Assembly (NCBI RefSeq): GCF_910589235.1
Contig: NC_060976.1
Location: forward strand, 3,605,253-3,669,252
Reading direction: 5' to 3'
Source of the DNA: Vespa crabro
Lineage: Eukaryota; Arthropoda; Insecta; Hymenoptera; Vespidae
DNA: 64,000 nt
Part shown: piece after piece, positions 12,573-24,434 of the stretch
How positions within the stretch are numbered: the stretch's first letter is position 1
How the letters are laid out: each line of letters begins with the position of its first letter
The notes under the pieces: generated by a model
What the model saw: the letters and a program-made list of their open reading frames with translations, nothing else
What the model was told of the DNA's origin: nothing
Database searches by the model: none
Position numbers and translations under genes: made by a program

Positions 12573-12573
<1 letters not shown>

Positions 12574-12618
<45 letters not shown>
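12574..12618. repeat. (CT)n microsatellite, about 45 bp
   Basis: Uninterrupted CT dinucleotide, first of two arrays within 140 bases. Confidence 0.95.
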
Positions 12619-12621
<3 letters not shown>

Positions 12622-12670
12622 AGCCGACATTTTGAATCCCAGATCAACGTTGCTGTATGTTGAATGGCAG

Positions 12671-12673
<3 letters not shown>

Positions 12674-12707
<34 letters not shown>
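12674..12707. repeat. (CT)n microsatellite
   Basis: About 34 bases of CT dinucleotide, second of the pair. Confidence 0.95.
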
Positions 12708-12711
<4 letters not shown>

Positions 12712-14100
12712 GTTTGAGGCTGAACTGCATCAGAAGACGACAGTACGTTGCTCTCCAGGATGCTCATTAGGCATCGCCTCGAGCTCTTTCTCGGCATCGC
12801 TTCGTCCTTCTTTTCCTCTATTCCCTTTCTTCCTTCCTCCTACTTTCCGTTTTTTCCTCGTTTTTTTTTTCTCTCTCTTTCTCTTCTCTTTTTTTTGCCT
12901 GATACCATCCCACTTCCTTTCTGTTCCTTCCTCCCCCCGCCCCATCTCCCTCTCTCTCGTTTTCTTTCTCCATTTATCTCTTGCGCACGCTTTTTTTTAT
13001 GCGTCTCATAATTGTATACGTAGATACGCTCTCGCATTCCACGATCGTGTGCGTTTGTTTAAGAATAGAGTGCAATGTTACGGTTGCCTCTTTTTTTTTT
13101 CTATTTTTATCTTTCTTTCTTTTTTTCTTTCTTTCTTTCTTTCCATCTATCCACCTATCTATCTATCTCGTTCTCTCCTATTGGGTATTAATTAGAGGAT
13201 CATTATCAACCCAGTATTCCATCGACAATTACACGTCGATCGAATTACCTGTTTGCCATGGTTGTTCTATGATGTAATTTGCGTTTGCTATTGAAGAAGA
13301 AAAAATATACACGCGCACAATAATAGAGTGAAAAGGGAAAATATTGAGGGAAAATAAAAAAAAAAATAAAAAAATAAAAAAAAAAAGAAAAGAAAAGGAA
13401 TTAAAAACACCGAGAGCAACCTTGTTGTTCCGTACAGCTCCAATTTTTTTTTTTTTTTTTTTATGTATTGTTGAAGACGTAAAAAAAAAAAATATATATA
13501 TATAGTAAATACAGATTATAGATAGGAAATATTAAATTTTAAATATGGAACCGACAATTAATTTTTTATGGAAATGGACTGAGGAAAAAAGTGAAAGAGA
13601 AAATTTAAAAGAAAGAACGAATCTAGAGGTGTATAAATATATGATTTAAAAGTTACATGACGTTATAAATGAGATAATGCGACGAAATAAACTCGACATT
13701 TCGAATGCTATTGATTAACTATGATTGATCGCGATAGAGGAAGAGAGAGAGAGAGAGAGAGAGACAGAGGGAGAGAAAAGAAGGTAGCTCGTTTAAGGAG
13801 AACAAAAGGAAATCAGGCGAATAGGACAAACAGAAAGAAGATAAAGGGAAGGAAGATCGATGGGAAAAAAGCTCAGGTACCTAATTCTATTTCCGCATTT
13901 CTTATCGACCGATCTGATGTTCGTAAGAAATAAAAGAGAGAGAGAGAGAGAGAAACGATGAAACAGACGAATAAAAAAAGAAAAGAAAAGGAAGAAGAAG
14001 AAAAGGCTTTCTCGAGTCAGTCGGATTCTAGTCTCGTTTTTAAATCTCTTTCGCGAATGCGTTTTCCAAGAAAATCCGTGCGCGTCTTGAGAGGAGCTGG

Positions 14101-14131
14101 AAGAAGAAGAAGAAGAAGAAGAAGAAGAAGA
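14101..14131 (+). repeat. (GAA)n trinucleotide microsatellite
   Basis: About ten GAA units in a purine-rich tract that continues to about 14230. GAA/TTC arrays can also form intramolecular triplexes. Confidence 0.9.
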
Positions 14132-14315
14132 GGAGTTGGAGAAGGAGTTGGAGGAGAATAAGAAAGAGGAAGAGGAGAATAAGGAGAAGGAGGAACAGAT
14201 GCCGTGCCTTTTCTTGAAGAAGAAGAGGGAGGCATCGGGCATAAAATTATGTCGACGTTCTTATCCCACTCGCGGGAAATTCGGCCCAAGTTTAAATGCA
14301 AATCTCTGCATATAA

Positions 14316-14334
<19 letters not shown>

Positions 14335-14346
<12 letters not shown>

Positions 14347-14353
14347 GGGAGGG
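14335..14353 (+). other. G-quadruplex motif, five GGG tracts
   Basis: Five GGG tracts separated by single A residues, the most compact canonical G4 pattern in the window. It is embedded in a GA-rich block. Confidence 0.7.
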
Positions 14354-16456
14354 AGAGAGAGACGAAAGTTCCATGTGTCGCGCGTTACCTCTAAAGTTTG
14401 ATGAACGATATATGACAAACCAGAAGTGAGTTCAAATTCAATGAAACCAGAATCGATTGAAGATCGAAAACGTGACATATTATTATAAGCTCGTTAAAAA
14501 TAATGATTTTATTCGTAAATTTATCATTATTATTTTCCTTTTCGAAGATATGATTATAGGATATATTTAATAATCATATAAAAGGGATAAATCTGATCTG
14601 AAATTATCGATCCTAAATTTAATAATTATATTTCTTTGATCTTACTTTAGATACTTCTCATCGTGTTCGATAAATAACGATTGTTTTTCGTTTCATCTAT
14701 GAATTGAATAAAGAACTTATTAAATTATTTCCTAATCCTTTGATATCGCATAATAATCTATTACAATCCCTTTTTATTATAATAATTTATATAACTATGT
14801 AATCAAGATGAATCAAAGTTAACAATAATAATATCCGTCGAACGGCACAGCGACAAGGAATCGTTTGTTTACAAAGCCATGTATTTTGTCAACAGTCTCG
14901 TTTCTATAGTCGCTTTGGTCTTCCGTTCTACGCGCGATAACCATATCACTTTGATAATCCGTTTTAACAAACATCCCTTCTCTCTCTCTCTCTCTCTCTA
15001 TCTCTCACTCCTCTCTCTCTTTCTAGTTCCTTTCTTTCTTGTACTATAAAAATAAAAGCCAACAAAGTGAGGATACAAAGTCTTCCTTCTCTGTTCCACT
15101 CAGATTAGTATAATTTTTCTAATTAATACATCAATTGCAAGAAATGACTGACCTGATTTTTAAGAAAATAGAGAAAGAAATTAAAGAAAGAAATTTACTA
15201 ATGTACAAACGATAAAAAATCGAGACGGTGAAAACGTTTCACATGCCGGAGGGCATTGATCATCGACGCAAAACGATAAAATATCGCGAATGAATCGCGG
15301 TTTGACGAAGTACCAGACTATTTCTTCTCTAGCTTTCGAAAAAAAAAAGCAAGTGAAATATATTTTTGAATAAGAACGATGCCCTTCAGTCTGACTCAAG
15401 TGTCCATGGACACGACACGACGAAAAGGGGGAGAAAGAAATCGTACTAACGAACATCCTGCCACGAAATCCGCGATAGTAATTCCAGAGAAGAGAGTCTC
15501 GTCACTCCGGGAAAACTCGTTTTCGAAACGACGATGGAGGCTTGAAAACTTCCCTTCGTTCTTCTCTTCTTACTTCTATGAGAAGACCTAGTCTTCTTCT
15601 CCAGACGATTGCATTGGGCTTCATCTCATTTCTACCTCCTCTCCCCTCCGTCGTCTCTATGCCTTCTTTCCCCTTTCATTTTTCTCTTCTCGTTATGAGA
15701 ATTCGTTTCCATTCAAAAAAGCAAGTTTAGTACTTATTAGCTCGATCGGATTTCATGAACGTATATATCTATATATATTTATATATACATACATATAGAT
15801 ATATAATATACATCGATACTTCTAATATATTATATCTTTCCTCTCTCTCTCTCTCTCTTTTTTCTTATATTTTTTGTGTATTATTTGTATTTGAATCAAT
15901 AATTGATTAAATTAAACACTTAATTGTCGCTGATTAATGAAAGAAAACATTTGTTTCTGTGCCTGTAATAAATTCTGTGCCCAATAAATATTGACAATTT
16001 GATTAAATTTTGATCGAATGGTTCATCTGATAAAATTATTTAGATTTAAAAAATGCTTATCGAATTCAACCAGTTGGAATGTGTGATGCAACGTTACAAT
16101 GCAGTTTAAGAATGCAATTTGCTAGGCGTTCGTATGACATCGATTTTTAAAATAGATCTTGGAAAACGATTCTATTTGAAAATACGATCTACCGAACAGG
16201 ATGTTTCTCTGTTGACTGCACTGCAAGATTGTCTCGTAAATACTCTCATCCATGCTTGTAACTGCTCCGATAACAAGTTGTGCGCTATTTTTATTCAATT
16301 CGTATTTTCATTCCTCCAAACGCAAAAAGCTCATTTGATCGACTTATTTTAAATACCTTATTCAATATCGAGCTTTCTATTTCTCGTTAAAACTGTCTCA
16401 TTAAATTTGATCATTGGATGGAGCGTTGAAACGATGTATAAATTATAAAAATGGTG

Positions 16457-16463
<7 letters not shown>

Positions 16464-16498
<35 letters not shown>
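16464..16498. repeat. (AT)n microsatellite
   Basis: About 35 bases of AT dinucleotide. Confidence 0.95.
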
Positions 16499-16499
<1 letters not shown>

Positions 16500-17477
16500 A
16501 TAACAATAAAATTAATTATCGAACACGTGGACAAGTATACTCATGTGAGGTAATATATTAAATATAAATCGAATTCTCTTTTCTATATTTTGATTCGTTA
16601 TCATTTAATATTTATAAATATTACATTTTATATATATATTAGAGCATATATGCAATACGTAAATGTATTGCACCTACACACGATAAAAGATAAGAGTTCC
16701 TATATGACGAATATTGGAAAATCGATCCTATCGAATTATTTATTATTTCAGCCAATGATTCCTGTTATCCGATAATTTCCGGTCGTCGTTCACGAAATAT
16801 TATTATTCAACCGGCCGAGGAGAAAGGGGAATTACGATTCGACGAATTTCCAAATTTTCTCTCATCAATAATTTTCATGCAATTTGAATTGATTCCGGTG
16901 GATTTAGAAAATTTAATTTACGTTAAAACTTCGACGAAATGAGAATGATCACAACGATGATGCTAATTTCGATTGAGGAAATTAATAGATCATCTTAATC
17001 GAATGATCGAAAGGAAAGAAAATATAAGGGGATCGATGCGTTTTGATATCTATGGATCGTACGATGAAAATATTTATAATATATAATATTTTCATTGTTC
17101 GAATAAATCTGTATCTTTGAGAATTCAATGCTGTCCTTTTTCTCGTGGTTTCCGTTCCCTTATTGTATGGTACCTTCCTCGAATCACAGCTGACGTGCCG
17201 AGCACCGCAAAATTTTTCTTTTCTTTTTTTATTCCTTTTCTATTTTGCTCGTTGGCTCGTACTAGCCAACGCTGGCAGTTTGTACGTTTTATTATTTACT
17301 GGACGGCTAGATAATAGTGTTGGGAAGGGTTTAAAACGCCTCGATGAATAAAGCAGTCCTTTCGATTTTCTTTCAGGCCTTCTATATCGTCTATAAATTA
17401 TTTAACCTTGTTTCTCTAAAGTTCTTTCAACTCGATCAAATAAAATACGAAGTTTCATCCTATATTCGAACTCGATA

Positions 17478-17482
<5 letters not shown>

Positions 17483-17535
<53 letters not shown>
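17483..17535. repeat. (AT)n microsatellite, 53 bp
   Basis: Uninterrupted AT dinucleotide preceded by a shorter ATATATATG stretch. Confidence 0.96.
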
Positions 17536-17536
<1 letters not shown>

Positions 17537-18052
17537 TAATCGAGAATAATTAAATATCTTAAGTCGATGCTCAAAGTATCAATAACTACATGTCAATATG
17601 AAAATTTAATAATAAATCATTTCGTTTGTTTACTTGACGTAAATCGGCATTTTTGTTAAATTAAAAATTAATTCGATTTGAAGAATTAAACGAACAATAT
17701 GAATGTATAATGCACCGAGGTTTAACATTAAAAGATTAATTAATAGGATCGATGTTATAAGAAAAGAAGTAAAACTTTAAATAAGGATATCCTTAAAATA
17801 AAAAAGAACAATGAAAATAAAAAAGTTGAATCCATTTTAGTGGTTTCTCGAGAGGAATAGGTATCGATGTAAGGGCCAAACACGTGTTTCCTAATCCTTT
17901 CGAGGAAGGCCAGTAACCAAGCAAGCCAACCTCTCATCCTTTCCTGCAACCTCCTTGGCTTCCTTCGGCAATCTGACTTGAGTTGGGGCGTCGAGAACTC
18001 GAGTCACAACGTCTCCTCCTTCTTCTCTAAAGGGTGCGAGTGAGAGAGAGAA

Positions 18053-18076
18053 AGGAAGGAAGGAAGGAAGGAAGGA
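18053..18076 (+). repeat. (AAGG)n tetranucleotide microsatellite
   Basis: About six AAGG units after a GA-rich stretch. Confidence 0.9.
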
Positions 18077-18974
18077 GAGCTAATCCGTACCTCTCCGAAA
18101 GCTCTCTCAAACGTGCTTTTCAGGTTACTCGAGTTCTCGCGTGCAAACCAACACGTGTATGACGGAGTCGCTCTTGAGGTCGACGCTCTAAAACCATTAT
18201 CGTTACGTTTCCGGACTTGAGTTTCACTGCTCGGTGCGCGATTCATATATACGAATTTTCCGAGCGAGAACTTTGAATTTTCCGTACAAGTCGCAATACG
18301 AATAGGAAACACGTGCTAGGAGAAATACAAAAAAAAAAGAAAAAGAAAAAAAAAGGAAAAGAAAAAAATTTATACTAAGAGAAACAACTTGAGATATCTC
18401 AAACGTAATGAATAATTATAAAAAATTATAAACGATCTCTATTTTATGCCGTTTTTTTTTTCTTTTTACATTGCCTTATTCTCTTCTTCGATCGTCTTGA
18501 TAATAATGAAATGAGAGGTCTTTCTTAAAAAAAGAAAGAAAAAAAAAAGAACGGTTATCCAATCAAATTAAAACATTATATATCGATTGACATAATATAT
18601 ACGTAAGTACGTACGTATCTCGATCGAAAAACTTTCGAGAAAAATATTTTTAAAAAAATATAAAAAGAAATAAAGACCATTGAAGAAATGGTAATGTAAT
18701 TCTTTTCCTTTTTTCGACCGGGGACGATAACCTTTGGCATAAATGCGCCTTCGTATAAAATCGATGAGAAGAGAAACGTCGACTATTCGTTTTCGTTTTG
18801 GACAATCTGCCGAGTTTTGTTAGAGGATGAGGATCGAGGAAACTGGTATAAGATCGAATCCGAGTACACTTGGGGGTTGGGAGCTTTCGATCGACGTCAT
18901 TTCGCGGAGGGTTAATCATAGGGCGGTAAGGAATTGATCTGGCTTGCGTCCCGGTGCGAAAGTTGGACAGCCAG

Positions 18975-19093
18975 TTTCTAGAAGAGGGAAGTCAATCCGC
19001 CGGCTAACGAGGCCATCGAAGACATTGGAGTTCTTCGTCTACCCTTAGAGTTGGCCTTGGAAGCTCGATCGAAAGGTTTCCATCTTCTAGAAA
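18975..19093. promoter_or_regulatory. pair of inverted HSE-like palindromes (TTCTAGAA)
   Basis: TTTCTAGAAGA at 18975-18985 and its exact reverse complement TCTTCTAGAAA at 19083-19093 lie 97 bases apart in a GC-richer patch. Each centres on TTCTAGAA, the tail-to-tail arrangement of two nGAAn heat-shock-factor half sites. A functional HSE usually needs at least three contiguous units, and a third is not clear at either site. No transcript start or gene is identified nearby. Confidence 0.2.
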
Positions 19094-19984
19094 GCACAGA
19101 TTAGAGAAAAGGAAGAGAAGGTTCGATATCGAACGGCCAACGAATCCTTCGAGTTGCCGTTGAGAAAATGTACGGAAACATCCTCTCTCTCTCTCTCTCT
19201 CTTCCTTTATTTTTCTCTTTCTTTCCTATCTTCTCTCCTTTTATCCTTGATTCGAACTCTTTTATTTTTATTTTGTTTTCTCTTCTTGTTTCGTTCTTCT
19301 CCCTTTCAATTAGATCAGTGTCGTTTCATGAACCAGAAAATCTTCTTCGAGGGATTACTTCGTTTCGTTTAGATAAAAGAGTATGCATCTTTAATTACAT
19401 ATATTTCAAAGAATAATTAGATCGAATATATGTAAATGACAAGGAGAAGTGAAATTAAAGTTAAAGAACGACCGACGATTAATGTTGGATTAATGAGATT
19501 AATGAGTAAATAAAGCGTTAAGAAAAGAAGGTTATCCGAGTGAATGGTTAAATACAAAGTAGTAGTACAGTCGTTTCTTAGGATTAGAAAGTAAAGAAGA
19601 GAGATCGAGGTTAAGGGAATGAGAATAAAACAAAGAGATTGTTGAGAGGGACAAGGAAAGGAAAATAACAAAAAGAGAAAGAGAGAGAGAGAGGGATGAT
19701 TGGGAGGGAGGAAAACACCAAATGGGTTGGATGGCTTGCCGCGTATCCACCAGCAAAGCCTCTTCGAGGGTTTATTATTATTTGTTAGACGACAGAATCC
19801 GTATGTGGACTGGCTCCCTCGAGGAAAAGCATCCCCTTTGATATCGAGTAATCCTCTAGGAAAAGGCACGGACACACATCAGAGATTCCTATAAGATATC
19901 TACCGCTGTCCTTTTCTATTCTACGTAACTACGGCCAGTGGAAAAAGAGCCTAAAGCTTTCTTTACGCCATACTCTGCTATTCT

Positions 19985-20020
19985 TTCTGTCTTTCTTTCT
20001 TTCTTTCTTTCTTTCCTTCT

Positions 20021-20050
<30 letters not shown>
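19985..20050. repeat. (CTTT)n tetranucleotide microsatellite
   Basis: About 66 bases of CTTT units with a small interruption (CCTTCTTC) near 20015. Confidence 0.93.
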
Positions 20051-20052
<2 letters not shown>

Positions 20053-20573
20053 TTTCGTTATCACTCTATCTCTATCCCTGCTCCCTACTTCACCCTTTCC
20101 TTGATGCGATCGTTCGCTGCTGTAAAAAATATTAGCACGTTTATTGTTACGTCGATCATCGATTATCGATATATCGCGTGATTTATATTCGCGTGATTTT
20201 TTTTTCTCATTGTTTGTTGTAACAACAGAGAAAGAGAGAAAGAGAGAGAGAGAGAGAATAAAATTCGAATAATCTCAGGAAAACTGTATATCGTGGTATT
20301 ATACGTATTTTGCTTCGCAAATAAAGAATTGGAAAAACAACGAATAGAGTCAACCCTTTAATATGACATATTTATGCGTTCGTACATTTGATATTCTTTG
20401 TTGGATATACCGCGAGTATTTTTCGATCAATGGATAAACATGGATTTTATTTATCTTTTATTTGCGCATCTATGTATATACTTAACAATGCTTTATATGC
20501 TTTTCTCTCTTCGTCAATTATACTTACGCACGTAGATATTTGTCGAATCAAAGAAGTATTTCATTTCTTTTAC

Positions 20574-20576
<3 letters not shown>

Positions 20577-20605
<29 letters not shown>
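20577..20605. repeat. (CT)n microsatellite
   Basis: About 29 bases of CT dinucleotide. Confidence 0.94.
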
Positions 20606-20613
<8 letters not shown>

Positions 20614-20814
20614 TTCTCTTCTTTGATTTATCTCTTTTTTGTTTTGTTTTTTGTTTTATTTGCGGCGGAGCTCTTATCGTCGAGCGTTAAAATGTCGGCA
20701 TCTGGTACAAAAAATAATCCTTCGTTGTTTCTCGTCATCTCTTATCGCAGCGTCTCATTTTTGTCACCAGCGTAAAGAAATTACAAAGAAATATGAAATT
20801 TTTTTTACGGAGGG

Positions 20815-20830
<16 letters not shown>

Positions 20831-20856
<26 letters not shown>
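20831..20856 (+). repeat. (GACA)n tetranucleotide microsatellite
   Basis: About six GACA units directly after a GA array. Confidence 0.93.
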
Positions 20857-21920
20857 ACAATGTACGCATGCTTCGACGCTATCAAAGGATGTTATTTACA
20901 TTAGGAATCTGGTACGCTTGTATACTTGTTCTTTTTTATCTTTTTTTATTGTTTCTCCGAGAATATTATGAATTATTACTCCGCGTTATTCCGAGTGGGT
21001 ATGCGAGTTTTCCCAGTCCATGAGAGATAAGCATAATCGTTCTCACGCGCACATCTTTCCATCGTAACTAACCCAAACGACTTCCTTCTTTTACTTTTTT
21101 TGTTTTTTTCTTTTCTTTTTTTTTTTTTTTTTCTTTATACTTCTCTTTATTTTTCTATCCTCGGACGACCAGTAGATAGTAGAGTCTTTATAAGAAAATG
21201 AAATCGATTGTAATAAAGCAAACGTTTTTGCTTGGAATATAAAAATTTATCAACTTATCATTTTTTTTTCGTCAAGAAAATAAAAAGAGATAGATACGAT
21301 CTTCCGATATAATGCTTCGCTAGAGAGAGAGAGAGAAAGAGAAAAAGAAAAGAACCGTAATGGAACGTCATCAAATGCTCGTTCAATTTCCATTATTCTT
21401 GCATATTGTTGGTGCTATCTGATAAATGACATTCGATTATTAACAACATTGTTAGAAAACGGTATGTCGTGTCGATTAGTTACGAAATTTAAATATTCGA
21501 ATGACTGATTTTACAAAATCGAAATAGGCGTGAAGAAAATCTATCGAATAATTGTCAGCTCGATCGTTAACTTTAATGATGCGAAATAATAATTGGAAAC
21601 GTTATAGAAAGAATCAGATTTGTATAAATGTACCTAACATTTTTTTATCATTAACAAAGAGTATCGCCATTTTTTTTTTTCTTTTTTTACCACTCATTTC
21701 TTTTTTCAACTGGTTACGACGAAATTGCTATGGCGTTTCGATTTTCTCTTTCTTTCTCTCTCTCTCTCTCTCTCTCTCGCTCTCTCTCTTTAAATTTACA
21801 GGGATCTACGAGCGGTCGCGAAGCGTTTAATAAAATCGCCCGTGAGTTAGCAGAGTCCATTTAAGCCGAGACAACGAATTACCGGAAGGCCGGAGATAGT
21901 ATTGACCGCAGGACGACAAC

Positions 21921-21955
21921 GAAAGAGCATTCGAGCTCGTTCGATCGGCTCTTTC
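21921..21955. other. stem-loop, 8-bp arms
   Basis: GAAAGAGC at 21921-21928 and GCTCTTTC at 21948-21955 are exact reverse complements around a 19-base loop that itself contains the palindrome CGAGCTCG. An 8-bp arm at this spacing is expected several times by chance in 64 kb. Confidence 0.3.
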
Positions 21956-22195
21956 AACACTATTTCTTTTTTTTTTTTTCTTTGTTTGTTTTTTTTTTGG
22001 TTTCTACCCATGGAACTAAGGCCATTTACACAATGAAAACGTTTGGATATTCGACGGTCCTATTCCGTTAAGGCATAACCATTGTTAATTAATGTGAAAC
22101 ACACCGCTGCCAAAGTCATTTCGATATTCTGATCTCTCGCTTTTCGACTTTCCATTTTCTTTCTTTATTTTCCTTTCTTTTTCTTCATATAACGT

Positions 22196-22237
22196 GAACG
22201 AACGAACGAACGAACGAACGAACGAACGAACGAACGA
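22196..22237 (+). repeat. (AACG)n tetranucleotide microsatellite
   Basis: About ten GAAC/AACG units. First of two arrays of the same unit and orientation. Confidence 0.95.
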
Positions 22238-22566
22238 TCATACGGTGATTATTGATTAAACGATTTAACGATTGCTAGAGAGAGATACGTCAATCGTAGA
22301 ATCACTCATTCGAAAAAGCAATAAATTCAAGTGACATTGAAATTCAATCTTACATTTCGTAATTAATACATTTAATATGTTTCGTTTTTTTTTTCTTCCT
22401 TTTTTTTCTTTTTAATCGTTAAAACGATTGATTTTTTATCGACAATTTTTTTCATGTAATTATTGAATTTTGTTTCGTGAGAAAGAACGACTCGTATTAC
22501 TTTTATTTCGTACAAATGAATTAACGAACAAATGGACGATCGAACGGACGAACGAATGACCGAATG

Positions 22567-22613
22567 CACGAACGAACGAACGAACGAACGAACAAACGAA
22601 TGAACGAACTAAA
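22567..22613 (+). repeat. (AACG)n microsatellite, second array
   Basis: About seven perfect units followed by degenerate ones (AACAAACGAATGAACGAAC). Together with 22196-22237 it brackets about 330 bases of AT-rich DNA. Confidence 0.9.
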
Positions 22614-24392
22614 GTTAAATCGTAATTTATCTGGAGCTAATTAACGTAGAATAAATGAATGTGAGCTCATTGTCGTAATATCTAGCAGTATAAAAAAATT
22701 GGATAGTACGACGTATTCTTATATACATCGTCGAAATTTCATTTATACCACTTTCTATTCTCTTCTTTTTTCTTTGTTTTTTTTTTTTTGTTTTTTTTTG
22801 TTTTTTTGTTTTTTTTTTTTTTTTTTTTCTTACAAACTCATCGATAAATCAACCTTAAGCGAGCCCTTTGAATCGCTTTTTTCGGATGACCATTATCGGA
22901 CGAAAAAATGTAGAGAGAATTAAAAAAGCAAAGGATTATAAAAAGAAGAGCTGCAAGAAGGAGGAGAAGAATCAATGGATTTCGTTCGAACAATGGATTC
23001 ACGCGCTTCAAATCACAGTGATATCGTCGTTAGAGAAACGGAGAAGGGTACGAAAAAAGATGCGAAAATCGAATGATTACCTTTTCATTTTTCCATTGAG
23101 TATTTGAAAGCTCCGTCGATATTCTTTCGTAGACGATTGCGATAAAAATGACGAGGAAAATCGTAATCATGCCATTACCACTTATAATCGAATTAAATCG
23201 AATGAATCATTTCGATAATTTCTTTTAAATCAAAAAAAAAAAAAAAAAACGTTCGAAAAATCTTTCGAAAAAATCGACGGTCCAAACGAATTTATTTTAA
23301 TATCCATGATTGGTTCTAGCAAGTAATTTGCGTGTTGCAATCAGAATTGGCGTGAATAAAAAAAAAGAAAGAAAGAAAGAAAAAAAAAAAAGGCAAAAAC
23401 AAAATGAATTTCGTTCCTCAAGCAAACGATATTTTAAATAAATCTAAGTTATCTTCTCACTTTTGAATTACTGTCGTTCTTTAAGATGGAATTCCAATAA
23501 TAAAAAGAAGAAATGAAAAAGTCAGAGAGAAAGAGAGACAAAGTTTAAGTCGTAACGGCACTCAAATCGGGAAAAAAGCATGTCAGATACTTCGAGGCAA
23601 AGAAGAAGAAAAATGAAGGAACCGTAAGGTTAGAGGTAAGTCTTAAAAGCATGTGCGTTGAACATTCTTGAAAAAGTGCAAAAAAGGAAAGGGAAAAAAG
23701 AGAAAAGAAGAAAAAAAAAAAGGAAAATAAATTCGATTTCCCATCTTTGCCAGTAGACTCGAAAAATATCAGTGAAAATATATGAGACTACCGGAAGAGA
23801 AGAAGAATTCTCGTTGGCTCGTCGATCTCGGTATATTGCTGCTACGTCGAACAGCTCGGCTTTTCCTTTGCAAAATGAAACCCGTTTCCTTTGACCTCGC
23901 GTAACGTGTCTATACGATGATTTACGCAACTCGGATTTATCTTAACACCAGAACTACCAATTCCATCAAAATGATTAGGGATTTTATATTTTACAATATT
24001 TTGCGATAAAATATGATATCATAATTTCATGACAAAAGTGTTGATATTATATAATTTATTCTTATAAGATCTATTAGATCGAAAGTAATAAGAAAAAAAT
24101 TATTCTCTCTTTTTTCTCGAGTGTTCATAAAGTTTGATTTATAAAAGAGGTCGTAAAAGATTACAATGAGGAGAGTAATTAAGCAAAAATTTCAGACAAA
24201 TTCGAAAGAACATTTTGAATACATCTACTTGAACAAGTCACTCATCCTTCACACGGATATATTATATTATACGTGGTGTGTATATATATATATATAAGTA
24301 TGGGATCGAACGATAGTAGTAGGTAAGAAAGATGTACGAATAACGTTGGATACATCTGGTCGACTAGTTGCAAAAGTACAATACCTATGTAC

Positions 24393-24394
<2 letters not shown>

Positions 24395-24432
<38 letters not shown>
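24395..24432. repeat. (AT)n microsatellite
   Basis: About 38 bases of AT dinucleotide. A shorter array lies at 24280-24296. Confidence 0.95.

Positions 24433-24434
<2 letters not shown>

Larger units (their letters stand above)
11925..13440. other. non-coding pyrimidine-rich domain
   Basis: From about 12330 to 13180 the plus strand is strongly biased to C and T, with CT arrays at 12574-12618 and 12674-12707, CTTT and CTAT runs near 13110-13170 and several poly(T) tracts. The long open frames here, up to 187 codons, are products of that bias: Ser, Leu and Phe on plus, Arg, Glu and Lys on minus. I do not call a gene. Confidence 0.6.
13441..16440. other. non-coding spacer
   Basis: AT-rich DNA with poly(T), poly(A), a GA array (13743-13765), a GAA array (14101-14131), a CT-rich patch near 14980-15020 and an AT-rich patch at 15765-15830. 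A GC-richer patch at 15370-15660 has open frames on plus but no motif. A 14-bp perfect palindrome GTGTCCATGGACAC lies at 15400-15413. Confidence 0.5.
16499..22190. other. non-coding spacer with simple repeats
   Basis: AT-rich DNA holding arrays of AT (17483-17535), AAGG (18053-18076), CTTT (19985-20050), CT (20577-20605, 21757-21790) and GACA (20831-20856). GC-richer patches at 17850-18310, 18700-19150, 19700-19930 and 21830-22030 have open frames on both strands but no recognisable domain. Near-copies CCTCGAGGAAAAGC and CCTCTAGGAAAAGG lie about 40 bases apart near 19815-19870. Confidence 0.5.

Noticed and set aside
12632..13195. 187-codon open frame, the second longest in the window
   Set aside because: It is a (CT)n array plus pyrimidine-rich DNA read as Leu, Ser and Phe. 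The antisense frames are the matching Arg/Glu/Lys runs. No domain is visible.
15400..15413. 14-bp perfect palindrome GTGTCCATGGACAC
   Set aside because: Seven-base half-sites without spacer are expected about four times by chance in 64 kb. No second feature supports it.
18862..18880. tRNA B-box-like word (GATCGAATCC)
   Set aside because: No A box at proper spacing upstream and no cloverleaf can be drawn around it.
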